Assembly: GCF_000427885.1 (NCBI RefSeq)
Contig: NZ_ATYW01000024.1
Location: 1 to 64,000, forward strand
DNA length: 64,000 nt
Source of the DNA: Glycomyces tenuis DSM 44171
GTDB lineage: Bacteria > Actinomycetota > Actinomycetes > Mycobacteriales > Micromonosporaceae
Reading direction: 5' to 3'
Part shown: one piece after another, positions 46,521 through 54,306 of the stretch
Numbering within the stretch: the first letter of the stretch is position 1
Layout of the letters: each line of letters begins with the position of its first letter
Program-made: the position numbers and the translations under genes
Notes under the pieces: generated by a model
Seen by the model: the letters and a program-made list of their open reading frames with translations, nothing else
The model's database searches: none
Told to the model about the DNA's origin: nothing

Positions 46521-47159
46521 CTATTCAACCGCTCCGGCGCCGGAGCGCCGGACCATGTCCACGAAGTACTGGTGCACCCGCGCGTCCGGCGTCACCTCCG
46601 GGTGGAAGGAGGTGGCCATGCAGGCGCCCGCGCGTACGGCGACGATCCTACCGCCCGCCTCGTCGGCCGGTCCGTCCCCGCTGTTGACGCGGCCCAGGAC
46701 CTCGACGCCCTCGCCGACGCGCTCGACCCAGGGGGCGCGGATGAACACGCCGTGGAACGGGCCGCCCACCATGCCCTCCAAGTCGATCGGCGCTTCGAAG
46801 GAGTCGACTTGGCGGCCGAAGGCGTTGCGGCGCACCGTCATGGGGATGGCCCCGAAGGAGCGCTGGTCGGGTCGGCCGTCGAGCACCTCGTCGGCGAGCA
46901 TGATCATGCCGGCGCAGGAGCCGAACGCGGGCATCCCGGCGTCCAGGCGCTTCTGGAGGGGCTCGAACAGCTCGAAGACGGCCAGCAGCTTGCTCATGGT
47001 GGTCGACTCGCCGCCGGGTATGACGAGGCCGTCGACCGAGTCGAGCTCGGATTCACGGCGGACCGGCACCGCGCGGGCTCCGGCGGCCTCGACCGCGCGC
47101 ATGTGGTCGACGACGTCGCCTTGGAGGGCGAGCACGCCGATCTCGGGCACGATTCCCAT
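46521..47159 (-). CDS. pdxT: Pyridoxal 5'-phosphate synthase glutaminase subunit PdxT
   Basis: 212 residues. [20 protein letters not shown] opens the class I amidotransferase fold; [16 protein letters not shown] is diagnostic; the nucleophile is in [13 protein letters not shown] and the His/Glu pair in [10 protein letters not shown]. It releases ammonia from glutamine for PdxS. Unusually, PdxS is encoded 2 kb away, with five unrelated genes in between. ATG 47159; a repeat copy (47177) lies just upstream. Confidence 0.96.
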   Translation of the reverse strand: MGIVPEIGVLALQGDVVDHMRAVEAAGARAVPVRRESELDSVDGLVIPGGESTTMSKLLAVFELFEPLQKRLDAGMPAFGSCAGMIMLADEVLDGRPDQRSFGAIPMTVRRNAFGRQVDSFEAPIDLEGMVGGPFHGVFIRAPWVERVGEGVEVLGRVNSGDGPADEAGGRIVAVRAGACMATSFHPEVTPDARVHQYFVDMVRRSGAGAVE

Positions 47160-47176
47160 TCAGGGCACTCCTCTCA

Positions 47177-47196
47177 GCGGTGAAGTCCGCGAGCCG
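47177..47196 (+). repeat. Single copy of the intergenic repeat (locus D)
   Basis: GCGGTGAAGTCCGCGAGCCG matches the family core GGYGAAGCTTGCGAGCCGT at 15 of 18 aligned positions. It lies 18 nt upstream of the pdxT start but points toward the plus-strand gene at 47387. Confidence 0.6.
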
Positions 47197-47386
47197 CGCG
47201 TGGGCGGACGGCGCTCGCGGTCCGCGGAACGGTCCGGCGTGCCGCGTTCAGCGGGCGATTCAAGGGTAGTTCGAGCGCCCCGCACTGCCTACCTGGGCAA
47301 TCGGACTGTGACCGGCTTCGGGTCCCTGGGTGTGATCCGTTAGGCTCTGCGGGCGAAAGTGCCGCACCCCTAGGAGCAAGAGGACC

Positions 47387-47797
47387 ATGCCTGAGATAGT
47401 GAAGCGCAACCCCATGCCCCGTTCGGTCCGCGCCGGACGCAACGCCATGTGGTTCCAGACGGCGATCAGCCTCGCCGTGGGCGGACTGATCGTGCTGCTG
47501 CACCACACCGCCCGCGACTTCGTTCCGCCCGCCGCCGAGCACGACGTCTACCGGGGCGCGGTCGGCCTCGGCGCCCTCGCGTTGTGGCTGGTCCTGGCCG
47601 TGCTCCTGCTGCGCACCCAGTGGCGCGTCCTGTGGATCCTGATCCTGCTCAGCCAGGTTCTGAGCCTCGCCGGCCTGGCCTGGCTCATGGTCACCGGCGG
47701 ACTGTACTGGGCGTTGTGCATCGCGTTGGCTATCGTTCCAATCATCATCATCGGAACATTGACCGAGCGGTTCGCCCGCCGCTGGTTCAACCACTGA
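47387..47797 (+). CDS. Four-helix membrane protein, unknown function
   Basis: 136 residues with a short basic start (KRNPMPRSVRAGRNAMWFQ) and four membrane helices at about 23-40, 55-75, 80-102 and 106-126. No family recognised. AGGAGCAAGAGGACC precedes ATG 47387. The next gene (47819) is also a membrane protein whose start contains a similar RIALWVQTAF segment (compare AMWFQTAIS), so the two may be distant paralogues in one operon. Confidence 0.7.
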   Translation: MPEIVKRNPMPRSVRAGRNAMWFQTAISLAVGGLIVLLHHTARDFVPPAAEHDVYRGAVGLGALALWLVLAVLLLRTQWRVLWILILLSQVLSLAGLAWLMVTGGLYWALCIALAIVPIIIIGTLTERFARRWFNH

Positions 47798-47818
47798 CCA
47801 CCCCGGAAGGCTGACGCG

Positions 47819-48385
47819 ATGCTCCCGCAACCGAACTTCGGTCCCACCTCCTCAGGCCCCCCTGACGACAACGACGAGGCCGACGAGGGGCCGCCGAGGA
47901 AGCTCGGCCGGTTGCGGATCGCCCTGTGGGTCCAGACCGCCTTCGCCGTCCTGGCGGGCAACTACCTGGTCCTGTCGGTGTTCTCGGCCAGGCAGGCCAC
48001 GCTCGACCAGCTCATCGAGCTCTCTGCCGAGGCCGAGGTCGAATCGCCCACCGAGGCCGGGCAGGAGCTGTTCGACTTCTACAACTCGACCCAGTTCCTC
48101 GTCGCGAACCTGATCCCCGCGGGCATCATGGTCATCGCCGCCGTCCTCTCGGCGCTGTGCGCCGTCAGGCTGAAGACGCGGTTGAAGACCGTGCGCCGCG
48201 TGGCGATCGCGACCTCCATCGTGCTGCTGCTGCTCGCCATGCTCACCACGCTCATGGTCCCGGCCTTCTTCCTCATACTGATGATCTGGGTGTTCGCCTC
48301 GATCCTGGCGGTGTGGTGGCTGTTCTCCGGTGACGTCAAGGACTGGATGTCGGAGTCGACGCCGCCCGCGCCCGAGGAGTCGTAA
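47819..48385 (+). CDS. Membrane protein, unknown function
   Basis: 188 residues. A hydrophilic Pro/Asp-rich start (about 1-32), then helices at about 33-52, 98-118, 132-152 and 150-172, a periplasmic segment (QATLDQLIELSAEAEVESPT), and a short hydrophilic tail. No family recognised. ATG 47819 lies 22 nt after the 47797 stop, following ACCCCGGAAGG, so both genes are probably one transcript. Its TAA stop is opposite the apparent end of the minus-strand gene at 48386. Confidence 0.72.
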   Translation: MLPQPNFGPTSSGPPDDNDEADEGPPRKLGRLRIALWVQTAFAVLAGNYLVLSVFSARQATLDQLIELSAEAEVESPTEAGQELFDFYNSTQFLVANLIPAGIMVIAAVLSALCAVRLKTRLKTVRRVAIATSIVLLLLAMLTTLMVPAFFLILMIWVFASILAVWWLFSGDVKDWMSESTPPAPEES

Positions 48386-48691
48386 GTCCTCGGTCGGCGG
48401 GGGCTTCGTGTCGTCCCCGCCCTTGGCGAGGTAGTCGATGAACCGGGCTCGCGCCAGCGGCTCGGCCTCGCCCCATTCGCCTTCGGTCATCTGGCGCCAC
48501 ATCGCGACGAGGTCGTCGATGGCCACGCCGATCTCGGCGACGTCGGGGTCGAGGCTGTCGGCCTGTCCGGCGGCGGGGGTGTGGCGGAACAGGTCGATGA
48601 AGAACACCCAGTCGCGGCGGTGGCGCGCCAGCGCGAACGCCCGATGCTGGAGTTCGGCGGTGGACAGCTGGTCGAGGTCGTCTTCGCTCAT
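48386..48691 (-). CDS. Small conserved-type actinobacterial protein, no clear stop codon
   Basis: The first 102 residues (DDLDQLSTAELQHRAFALAR, then WVFFIDLFRHTPAAG and DDLVAMWRQMTEGEW, ending RFIDYLAKGGDD) look like a known kind of short helical actinobacterial protein of about 90-130 residues with unknown role. The frame does not stop there; it continues antisense through the 47819 gene to 47852, where residues become Arg/His/Pro/Gly-rich and unlike protein. The left end given is the last plausible residue. At this point the plus-strand TAA reads as TTA (Leu). Confidence 0.55.
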
Positions 48692-48769
48692 GCCATCAGC
48701 CTAAGGCGGGCGGGCGATCCGGGTGTGTCGATGGGGTTTTGCGGCGCTCCGGCTCCTTAGGATCGCGGG

Positions 48770-49198
48770 ATGGTCAAGAAGCTCTCGCGCGCTCTCGCCG
48801 TCCTCGGCCCGGCGGCGTTCGCCGTGTTCACCGCCACCGGAGCGGTTGGAGCGCAAGCACAGCCGTCGCACCCGGTCGAACCGCTGCAAGGCGGGTCCGC
48901 CTATTACGTGGAAGTCGAGTTCTCCGACGGCGCCGCGTACGACGCCGTGCTGATGTGCCCGGGAGGCGGCGGCCACCCGCACGGGGCCGAGGTCTGCGCG
49001 CAGCTCACCGAGGTCGACGGCGACATCGGATCGCTGGGGGCGAGCGACGGCCTGTGCACCATGGACTACCGGCCGGTGACCGTGCGGGCGCACGGCCTGT
49101 GGAACGGCGACTTCCACTCGTACGAGGGCCAGTTCGGCAACTACTGCGCGGCCGTCGGCCACACCGGCGGGCGGCTGTTCGACATCGTGCCGCGGTAG
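48770..49198 (+). CDS. Subtilisin inhibitor-like (SSI family) secreted protease inhibitor
   Basis: 142 residues. A signal peptide (about 1-30: KKLSRALAVLGPAAFAVFTA) precedes a roughly 110-residue SSI domain with the four conserved cysteines (63, 76, 96, 126), so two disulfides. The reactive-site loop is CTMDYRPVTV, placing P1 at Met98 and P1' at Asp99 by comparison with the SSI CPM-V loop. Such proteins block subtilisin-like proteases outside the cell. The family is mainly known from streptomycetes. Flanked by hairpins and inserted between pdxT and pdxS. Confidence 0.9.
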   Translation: MVKKLSRALAVLGPAAFAVFTATGAVGAQAQPSHPVEPLQGGSAYYVEVEFSDGAAYDAVLMCPGGGGHPHGAEVCAQLTEVDGDIGSLGASDGLCTMDYRPVTVRAHGLWNGDFHSYEGQFGNYCAAVGHTGGRLFDIVPR

Positions 49199-49217
49199 CG
49201 GCGGCCTGGAAGACGAG

Positions 49218-49245
49218 GAGGCCCCGGCCGGGCGGCCGGGGCCTC
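49218..49245. terminator. Hairpin terminator between the inhibitor gene and pdxS
   Basis: A perfect 12-bp stem (49218-49229 with 49234-49245) with a GGGC loop, 19 nt past the inhibitor stop and 17 nt from the pdxS stop; it can serve both convergent genes. Confidence 0.8.
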
Positions 49246-49262
49246 ACACGTGTGCTCGCGGG

Positions 49263-50183
49263 CTACCAGCCGCGCTTGGCGAGCTTCTGCTCCTCGGTGA
49301 GGGTGTCGACGTTGATGCCGACCATGGCCTCGCCCAGGCCGCGGGAGACCTCGGCGATGACCTTCGGGTCGTCGTACATGGCGGTGGCCTTGACGATCGC
49401 GGCGGCCCGCTTGGCGGGGTCGCCGGACTTGAAGATGCCCGAGCCGACGAAGACGCCTTCGGCGCCGAGCCGCATCATCATGGCCGCGTCGGCGGGGGTG
49501 GCGATGCCGCCGGCGGTGAACAGCACCACCGGGAGCCTCCCGAGCCTGGCGACCTCGGCGACCAGTTCGTAGGGGGCGCGCAGTTCCTTCGCGGCGGCGT
49601 AGAGCTCGGTACCGTCGAGCGCCTTCAGGCGGCCGATGTCGGCGCGGATCTGCCGCATGTGGCGGGTGGCCTCGACGACGTTGCCGGTGCCGGCCTCGCC
49701 CTTGGAGCGGATCATGGCCGCGCCTTCGGCGATGCGGCGCAGCGCCTCGCCGAGGTTGGTCGCCCCGCACACGAACGGCACGGTGAACTGCCACTTGTCG
49801 ACGTGGTTGGCCTCGTCGGCGGGAGTGAGGACCTCGGACTCGTCCACGTAGTCGACGCCGAGGGTCTCCAGGACCTGGGCTTCGACGAAGTGGCCGATGC
49901 GGGCCTTGGCCATCACGGGGATGGAGACGGCCTCGATGATGCCGTCGATCATGTCGGGGTCCGACATGCGCGAGACGCCGCCCTCGGCACGGATGTCGGC
50001 GGGGACGCGCTCGAGCGCCATGACCGCCACGGCTCCGGCGTCCTCGGCGATCCTGGCCTGCTCGGGCGTGACGACGTCCATGATGACGCCGCCCTTCAGC
50101 ATGTCGGCCATGCCGCGCTTGACGCGGGCGGTCCCGACCTCGGCCTCGGTCTTCTGGGTCTCTGACACGGTCACCGGCTCCAT
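49263..50183 (-). CDS. pdxS: Pyridoxal 5'-phosphate synthase subunit PdxS
   Basis: 306 residues. The (beta/alpha)8 barrel has [20 protein letters not shown], the substrate-binding lysines in [10 protein letters not shown] and [14 protein letters not shown], and the phosphate loop [19 protein letters not shown]. It makes PLP from ribose 5-phosphate, glyceraldehyde 3-phosphate and PdxT-supplied ammonia. ATG 50183. The length is normal. Confidence 0.97.
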   Translation of the reverse strand: MEPVTVSETQKTEAEVGTARVKRGMADMLKGGVIMDVVTPEQARIAEDAGAVAVMALERVPADIRAEGGVSRMSDPDMIDGIIEAVSIPVMAKARIGHFVEAQVLETLGVDYVDESEVLTPADEANHVDKWQFTVPFVCGATNLGEALRRIAEGAAMIRSKGEAGTGNVVEATRHMRQIRADIGRLKALDGTELYAAAKELRAPYELVAEVARLGRLPVVLFTAGGIATPADAAMMMRLGAEGVFVGSGIFKSGDPAKRAAAIVKATAMYDDPKVIAEVSRGLGEAMVGINVDTLTEEQKLAKRGW

Positions 50184-50283
50184 CTGCTGGTCTCGACATG
50201 TAGGGGTGCCTGACCTGGTCGATTCTACGCCGCGACGGGCCTCACAGCGCCGTGGCGGAACGCACGTCCAGGCGGGGTCCGCG

Positions 50284-50790
50284 CTAGTGGAGCGGGTCCT
50301 CGATGTCCCAGTACTGCGGGCGGGGCAGGCGGTGGTGGAGGCGCAGCATGACGGCGACGGGCAGGGACCGGGAGGCGACGGCGTCGCGCACGAAGTCGGT
50401 GTGGATCTGGCGGGCCAGGGCGACGCGCCGGTTGGCGGCCTCCAGGTCCTCGGCCCCGGCGTGGCCGGGGTCGAGCTCGCGCAGCGCCCGCGTGAGGTCG
50501 TTCTCGGCGTATTCGCGCAGCTCGCGCTGGCGGCGGGTCTCGGCGGGAACGGCGACGACGGACAGGGCCAGGGCGACGGCCTCCTCGAAGCCGGGCCGTC
50601 CGACGAACTTGAGGACGGTCTCGGCGCGGTCGTCGAGCTTGGTCAGCAGCGCGGCCTCGGCGGTGCGGGCGCGCCGGTGCAGCCGTTCGACGCGCGTGAC
50701 CGTCCACGTCGCGTACGCGCCGACGGCCGCCACGATCGCTACGAGCACAGCCAGCCACCACATCGGGATCATCGTAATGCCGTACGGCAC
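50284..50790 (-). CDS. Conserved actinobacterial membrane-anchored protein in the pimA region
   Basis: 168 residues. A membrane helix (about 10-30, [18 protein letters not shown]) is followed by a helical cytoplasmic domain: [33 protein letters not shown] and [18 protein letters not shown], ending in PQYWDIED. This pattern resembles a protein commonly placed next to pimA in actinobacteria and looks slightly LemA-like; its role is unknown. ATG 50772 or 50763 are other possible starts. Same strand as pimA and pdxS. Confidence 0.75.
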   Translation of the reverse strand: MPYGITMIPMWWLAVLVAIVAAVGAYATWTVTRVERLHRRARTAEAALLTKLDDRAETVLKFVGRPGFEEAVALALSVVAVPAETRRQRELREYAENDLTRALRELDPGHAGAEDLEAANRRVALARQIHTDFVRDAVASRSLPVAVMLRLHHRLPRPQYWDIEDPLH

Positions 50791-50842
50791 GCGGGGCCGT
50801 CCCGGCCGATCGCGGTGTGGGCCGCGCGGAGGAGCCGGGCGC

Positions 50843-51967
50843 TCACCGGCGTTCGGCTCCTGCTTCGATGGCGGCGCGGTAGACCTCGACGACGCGGTCG
50901 GCGACCTCGGGCCAGTCGTAGCGGCGGACCCATTCGCTCGCGCGCTCGACGTAGGCGGATCTGAGGGCGTCGTCGTCGAGCAGGCGTCCGGCCTGCTCCG
51001 CGAGGTCGGCGGCGTCGCCGACGGCGAACAGGCCGCCGGCGCGGCCCTCGTCGAGGACGCTCTTGAACGCCTCGATGTCGCTGGCGAGCACGCAGGTGCC
51101 CGCGGCCATGGCCTCGGTGAGGATCATCCCGAACGACTCGCCGCCGGTGTTGGGGGCGATGTAGAGGTCGACGCTGGCGAGCATGCTCGCCTTCTCCTCG
51201 TTGGAGACCGCGCCGAGGAAGTGGACGCGCTCGGCGAGCCCGGCGTCGAGCCCGGCGAGGGCCTCGGCGGGCTCGCCGCGGCCGACGACGAGCAGATGGA
51301 GTTCGGGCCGGTCGGCGGCGAGGCGGGCGAAGGCGTCCCGCAGGATCCCGAAGCCCTTCCGGGGCTCGTTGTAGCGGCCCATGAAGCCGATGGTGGGCCC
51401 CTCCGGTTTGGCCACCAGCGGGGCGGCCTTGCGGTAGAAGGCGACCGGGACGCCGTTGGGGATCTCGACGGCCCCGCCGCCGAGGTGCTCGACCTGGACC
51501 TTGCGGGCGTAGGGGCTGACGGCGATGCGCGCGGAGAGGTTCTCCAGGACCAGTTGCGCCATGTTCTTCCCGGCCGCGAGCATCCGCGAGCGGGTGATGG
51601 CGGTGTGGAAGGTCGCCACGACCGGGCATCGGGCGGTGAGCACGGCCAGGCACGACAGGCTCGGGGTGAGCGGTTCGTGGACGTGGACGACGTCGAAGTC
51701 GCCGTCGAGGCACCAGCGCCGCACGCGCGCCGCCGAGCGCGGCCCGAAGGCCAGGCGGGCGATGGAGCCGTTGTAGGGGACGGCGACGGCCTTGCCGCCG
51801 GGGACGACGTAGTCGGGCAGCTCGGCGGTCTCGGTGGCCGGGGCGAGCACGGACACGTCGTGGCCGGCGTCGATGAGGGTCTCGGCGAGGTCGCGGATGT
51901 GGAACTGGACGCCGCCGGCCACATCGAAGGAGTACGGGCTCACGATCCCGATCCGCAGGTCCCCCAT
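50843..51967 (-). CDS. pimA: Phosphatidylinositol alpha-mannosyltransferase PimA
   Basis: 374 residues, GT4/GT-B fold. IGIVSPYSFDVAGGVQFHIR opens it; FDVVHVHEPLTPSLSCLAVL, IPNGVPVAFY and the C-terminal donor motif APNTGGESFGMILTEAMAAG follow. It transfers the first mannose from GDP-mannose to phosphatidylinositol on the inner face of the membrane. ATG 51967 overlaps the patA stop by 4 nt. Next to patA and pgsA, so the three make early PIMs. Confidence 0.94.
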   Translation of the reverse strand: MGDLRIGIVSPYSFDVAGGVQFHIRDLAETLIDAGHDVSVLAPATETAELPDYVVPGGKAVAVPYNGSIARLAFGPRSAARVRRWCLDGDFDVVHVHEPLTPSLSCLAVLTARCPVVATFHTAITRSRMLAAGKNMAQLVLENLSARIAVSPYARKVQVEHLGGGAVEIPNGVPVAFYRKAAPLVAKPEGPTIGFMGRYNEPRKGFGILRDAFARLAADRPELHLLVVGRGEPAEALAGLDAGLAERVHFLGAVSNEEKASMLASVDLYIAPNTGGESFGMILTEAMAAGTCVLASDIEAFKSVLDEGRAGGLFAVGDAADLAEQAGRLLDDDALRSAYVERASEWVRRYDWPEVADRVVEVYRAAIEAGAERR

Positions 51968-52881
51968 CAGGCCTCCGTGGCGTCGAGTGGCTCGGCCGGG
52001 GGCGGGGGCTCGAAGTCGGCGGCCCAGAACCGCTGGAGCATGTGCCAGTCGGCCGGGTGGGCGCGGATGCCCTCGGCGAAGGCGTCGGCCATGGCCTGAG
52101 TGGTGGAGGCGACCCGCTCGCGCAGGCGGCCGGTGCCGGTGTCGACCGGTCCGGTGATGCGGCAGACGGCGCGGTCGCTCTCGTAGTGGATGTGCGCGGT
52201 GAACAGTGGGACGTTGTTGCGGATCGCCAGCAGCGCCGGCCCCGAGGGGAAGGTGGTGGCCTCGTCGAAGAACTTGACCTCGACGCCGCTGCGGCCGAGG
52301 TCGCGGTCGGCGACCAGGGCGACGACGTGCCCGGCGTCGAGGGCCTCGCCCAGGAGCGTCTGCGGGTTGCGCTCGCCGCCGGAGGCGGGGACGATCGTCA
52401 TGCCCAGCGACTCGCGGTATTCGACGAAGCGGCGGAACACGCCTTCGGGTTTGAGGCGCTCGGCGACGGTGGTGAGCGGGTTCCCGGCGATCTGGGGCAC
52501 CCAGGCCCCGGCGAAGTCCCAGTTGCCCGAGTGCGGCAGGGCGACGACGCTGCCCTTGCCCTCGGCGGCGCGCTCGGCGACCGGCTCGTAGCCGTTCATC
52601 TCGAAATTGCGGGCCAGGGCCTCGCGGCTCATCGAGGGGAGCCGGAACGCCTCCATCCAGTAGCGGGCGTACGAGCGCAGGGCGTCGCGCACGAGCTCCT
52701 CGTCGGGTTCGCCGTCGACGACGCGGGCGAGGTTGCGGCGCAGCTGCCGGACGGAGCGGCCGTCCTTGGCCCAGGCGCGGTCGGCGAAGCGGCGGAACAT
52801 GGCCGCGGCGGAGCGCTCGGGCATGAGGCGGACGCCCCGCCAGGCGGCCAGGTAGCCCCATTCGGTGAGCTTCTCACGCAT
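51967..52881 (-). CDS. patA: Phosphatidylinositol mannoside acyltransferase (PatA, HtrB/LpxL-like)
   Basis: 304 residues. The HxxxxD acyltransferase motif is PHSGNWDFAG (about residue 117), with DRDLGRSGVEVKFFDEATTF and the C-terminal HPADWHMLQRFWAADF of the family. It acylates the 6-position of the mannose in PIM1 using acyl-CoA at the membrane. ATG 52881 overlaps the pgsA stop by 8 nt. Part of pgsA-patA-pimA. Confidence 0.93.
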   Translation of the reverse strand: MREKLTEWGYLAAWRGVRLMPERSAAAMFRRFADRAWAKDGRSVRQLRRNLARVVDGEPDEELVRDALRSYARYWMEAFRLPSMSREALARNFEMNGYEPVAERAAEGKGSVVALPHSGNWDFAGAWVPQIAGNPLTTVAERLKPEGVFRRFVEYRESLGMTIVPASGGERNPQTLLGEALDAGHVVALVADRDLGRSGVEVKFFDEATTFPSGPALLAIRNNVPLFTAHIHYESDRAVCRITGPVDTGTGRLRERVASTTQAMADAFAEGIRAHPADWHMLQRFWAADFEPPPPAEPLDATEA

Positions 52882-53503
52882 CGACGCGCTCCTCCAGGGC
52901 CTCCAGGGCGGCGTGGGCGTGGACGAGGCGCTGGACGACCGTGACGGACGCCAGCAGCGCCAGCAGCCCCATGCCGATCTCCATCGCGAAGGGGACGGTG
53001 AGCACTTCGGCCAGGACGCTCACGCCGGCGAGGATGAGGCGCTCGGGCCGCTCGCCGATGCCGACCTTGCATTCGGCGCCGAGGCTCTCGCAGCGGGCCT
53101 TGACGTAGGAGACGATCTGCGAGGCGATGAGCGCCCACAGCGCCAGCGCGCAGGCGGTGAAGCGCTCCTCGGTGAGCAGCCAGTAGGCCAGGCCGGCCAG
53201 GATCGCGCCGTCGGCGAGGCGGTCGCAGGTGGAGTCGAGCAGCGCGCCGAAGCGGCTCATGGTGCCCTTGACGCGGGCGATGGCCCCGTCGAGCAGGTCG
53301 GTGAAGGCGGTGAGCGTGACCACGATCAGGCCTGCCAGCAGGTGTCCTTGGGACAGCAGCAGGACCGAGGCGGCCACGATGACGGCGGTGCCCGCGATGG
53401 TGACGGCGTTGGCGGACACGCCGATGCGGATGAGGGCCTTCGCCGTGGCGTCGATGTAACGCCGCAGTCCTGCGCGGCCAGAGGTTCGAAGGAACTTCGC
53501 CAT
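52874..53503 (-). CDS. pgsA: Phosphatidylinositol phosphate synthase (CDP-alcohol phosphatidyltransferase)
   Basis: 209 residues with about six membrane helices. The CDP-alcohol phosphatidyltransferase motif is seen as DLLDGAIARV (residues about 73-82), then RFGALLDSTCDRLAD, i.e. DGxxAR-x8-Gx3Dx3D. Context with pimA and patA supports the actinobacterial enzyme that joins CDP-diacylglycerol and inositol 1-phosphate. ATG 53503; two repeat units of locus B lie directly upstream. Confidence 0.92.
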   Translation of the reverse strand: MAKFLRTSGRAGLRRYIDATAKALIRIGVSANAVTIAGTAVIVAASVLLLSQGHLLAGLIVVTLTAFTDLLDGAIARVKGTMSRFGALLDSTCDRLADGAILAGLAYWLLTEERFTACALALWALIASQIVSYVKARCESLGAECKVGIGERPERLILAGVSVLAEVLTVPFAMEIGMGLLALLASVTVVQRLVHAHAALEALEERVDA

Positions 53504-53522
53504 GGTCTCCTGATCCTGATCT

Positions 53523-53576
53523 ACGGCCCGCAGACTTCGCCGTGGTGCTGATCCACGGCTCGCAAGCTTCGCCGTG
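53523..53576 (-). repeat. Two tandem units of the intergenic repeat upstream of pgsA (locus B)
   Basis: On the minus strand the units read ACGGCGAAGCTTGCGAGCCGT-like (53555-53576) and ACGGCGAAGTCTGCGGGCCGT-like (53523-53544), spaced 32 nt. The first is nearly the same as the unit before relA 22 kb away. Both have the same orientation as pgsA, with the second unit ending about 20 nt from its ATG. Confidence 0.85.
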
Positions 53577-53650
53577 GCCGGCGTCGCCCATTGGGTGTTC
53601 GGGCACTGGGCTGGTGGTGGGTGCGCCTTGACTCTATAATGCGCCCCGGC

Positions 53651-54196
53651 TCAGGGGCGTCCCCAGGCGGCGGCCAGCTCGGTCCGGGTGTCGGCCAGCA
53701 GCTGCGGGAGGGTCTTGGTGCGGGCGATGATCGGCATGAAGTTCGCGTCGCCGCCCCATCTGGGCACGATGTGCTGGTGCAGGTGCCCGGCGATGCCGGC
53801 GCCGGCGACCTGGCCCTGGTTCATGCCGATGTTGAAGCCGTGGGCGCCCATGGCGGCGCGGATCACCCGCATCGCCTCCTGCGTGAGGGCGCCCATCTCG
53901 GCGACCTCGTCGGTGTCGAGGTCGGTGTAGTCGGGGACGTGCCGCAGCGGCACCACCATGAGGTGGCCGGAGTTGTAGGGGAACTTGTTCATGACGACGT
54001 ACATGGTGCGGCCCCGTGCGACGATGAGCCCGTCGGCGTCGCCGAGCTTGGGGATCTCGCAGAAGGGGCACCCTTCGATGTCGGAGTCGTCACCGGTCGG
54101 TTTGCCCTCGCCCTTGATGTAGGCCATCCGGTGCGGCGTCCACAGTCGCTCGTAATCGTCGGGGACACCGGCTCCTTCGGATGCAACTTGGCTCAC
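53651..54196 (-). CDS. HIT-domain protein
   Basis: 181 residues from GTG 54196 (AGGAT about 10 nt upstream); GTG 54202 adds two. The histidine triad HLHQHIVPRW (about residue 135) is intact; CPFCEIPKLGDADGLIVARG carries a zinc-type CPFC and NKFPYNSGHLMVVPLRHVPD is the family core. It binds nucleotides and acts as hydrolase or AMP phosphorylase of the Ap4A type. The usual neighbour of pgsA and thrS in actinobacteria; here two transporter genes lie between it and thrS. Confidence 0.9.
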   Translation of the reverse strand: MSQVASEGAGVPDDYERLWTPHRMAYIKGEGKPTGDDSDIEGCPFCEIPKLGDADGLIVARGRTMYVVMNKFPYNSGHLMVVPLRHVPDYTDLDTDEVAEMGALTQEAMRVIRAAMGAHGFNIGMNQGQVAGAGIAGHLHQHIVPRWGGDANFMPIIARTKTLPQLLADTRTELAAAWGRP

Positions 54197-54306
54197 GGAC
54201 ACGATCCTAAGCCACCGGCGCCGCGGCGTCGACCGAGACGAAACGCGGCGGCCTTCCCCGCCGCTTCGGGGCCAAACCATGGGGATTCACCCCTCGCGGC
54301 ACCGAT

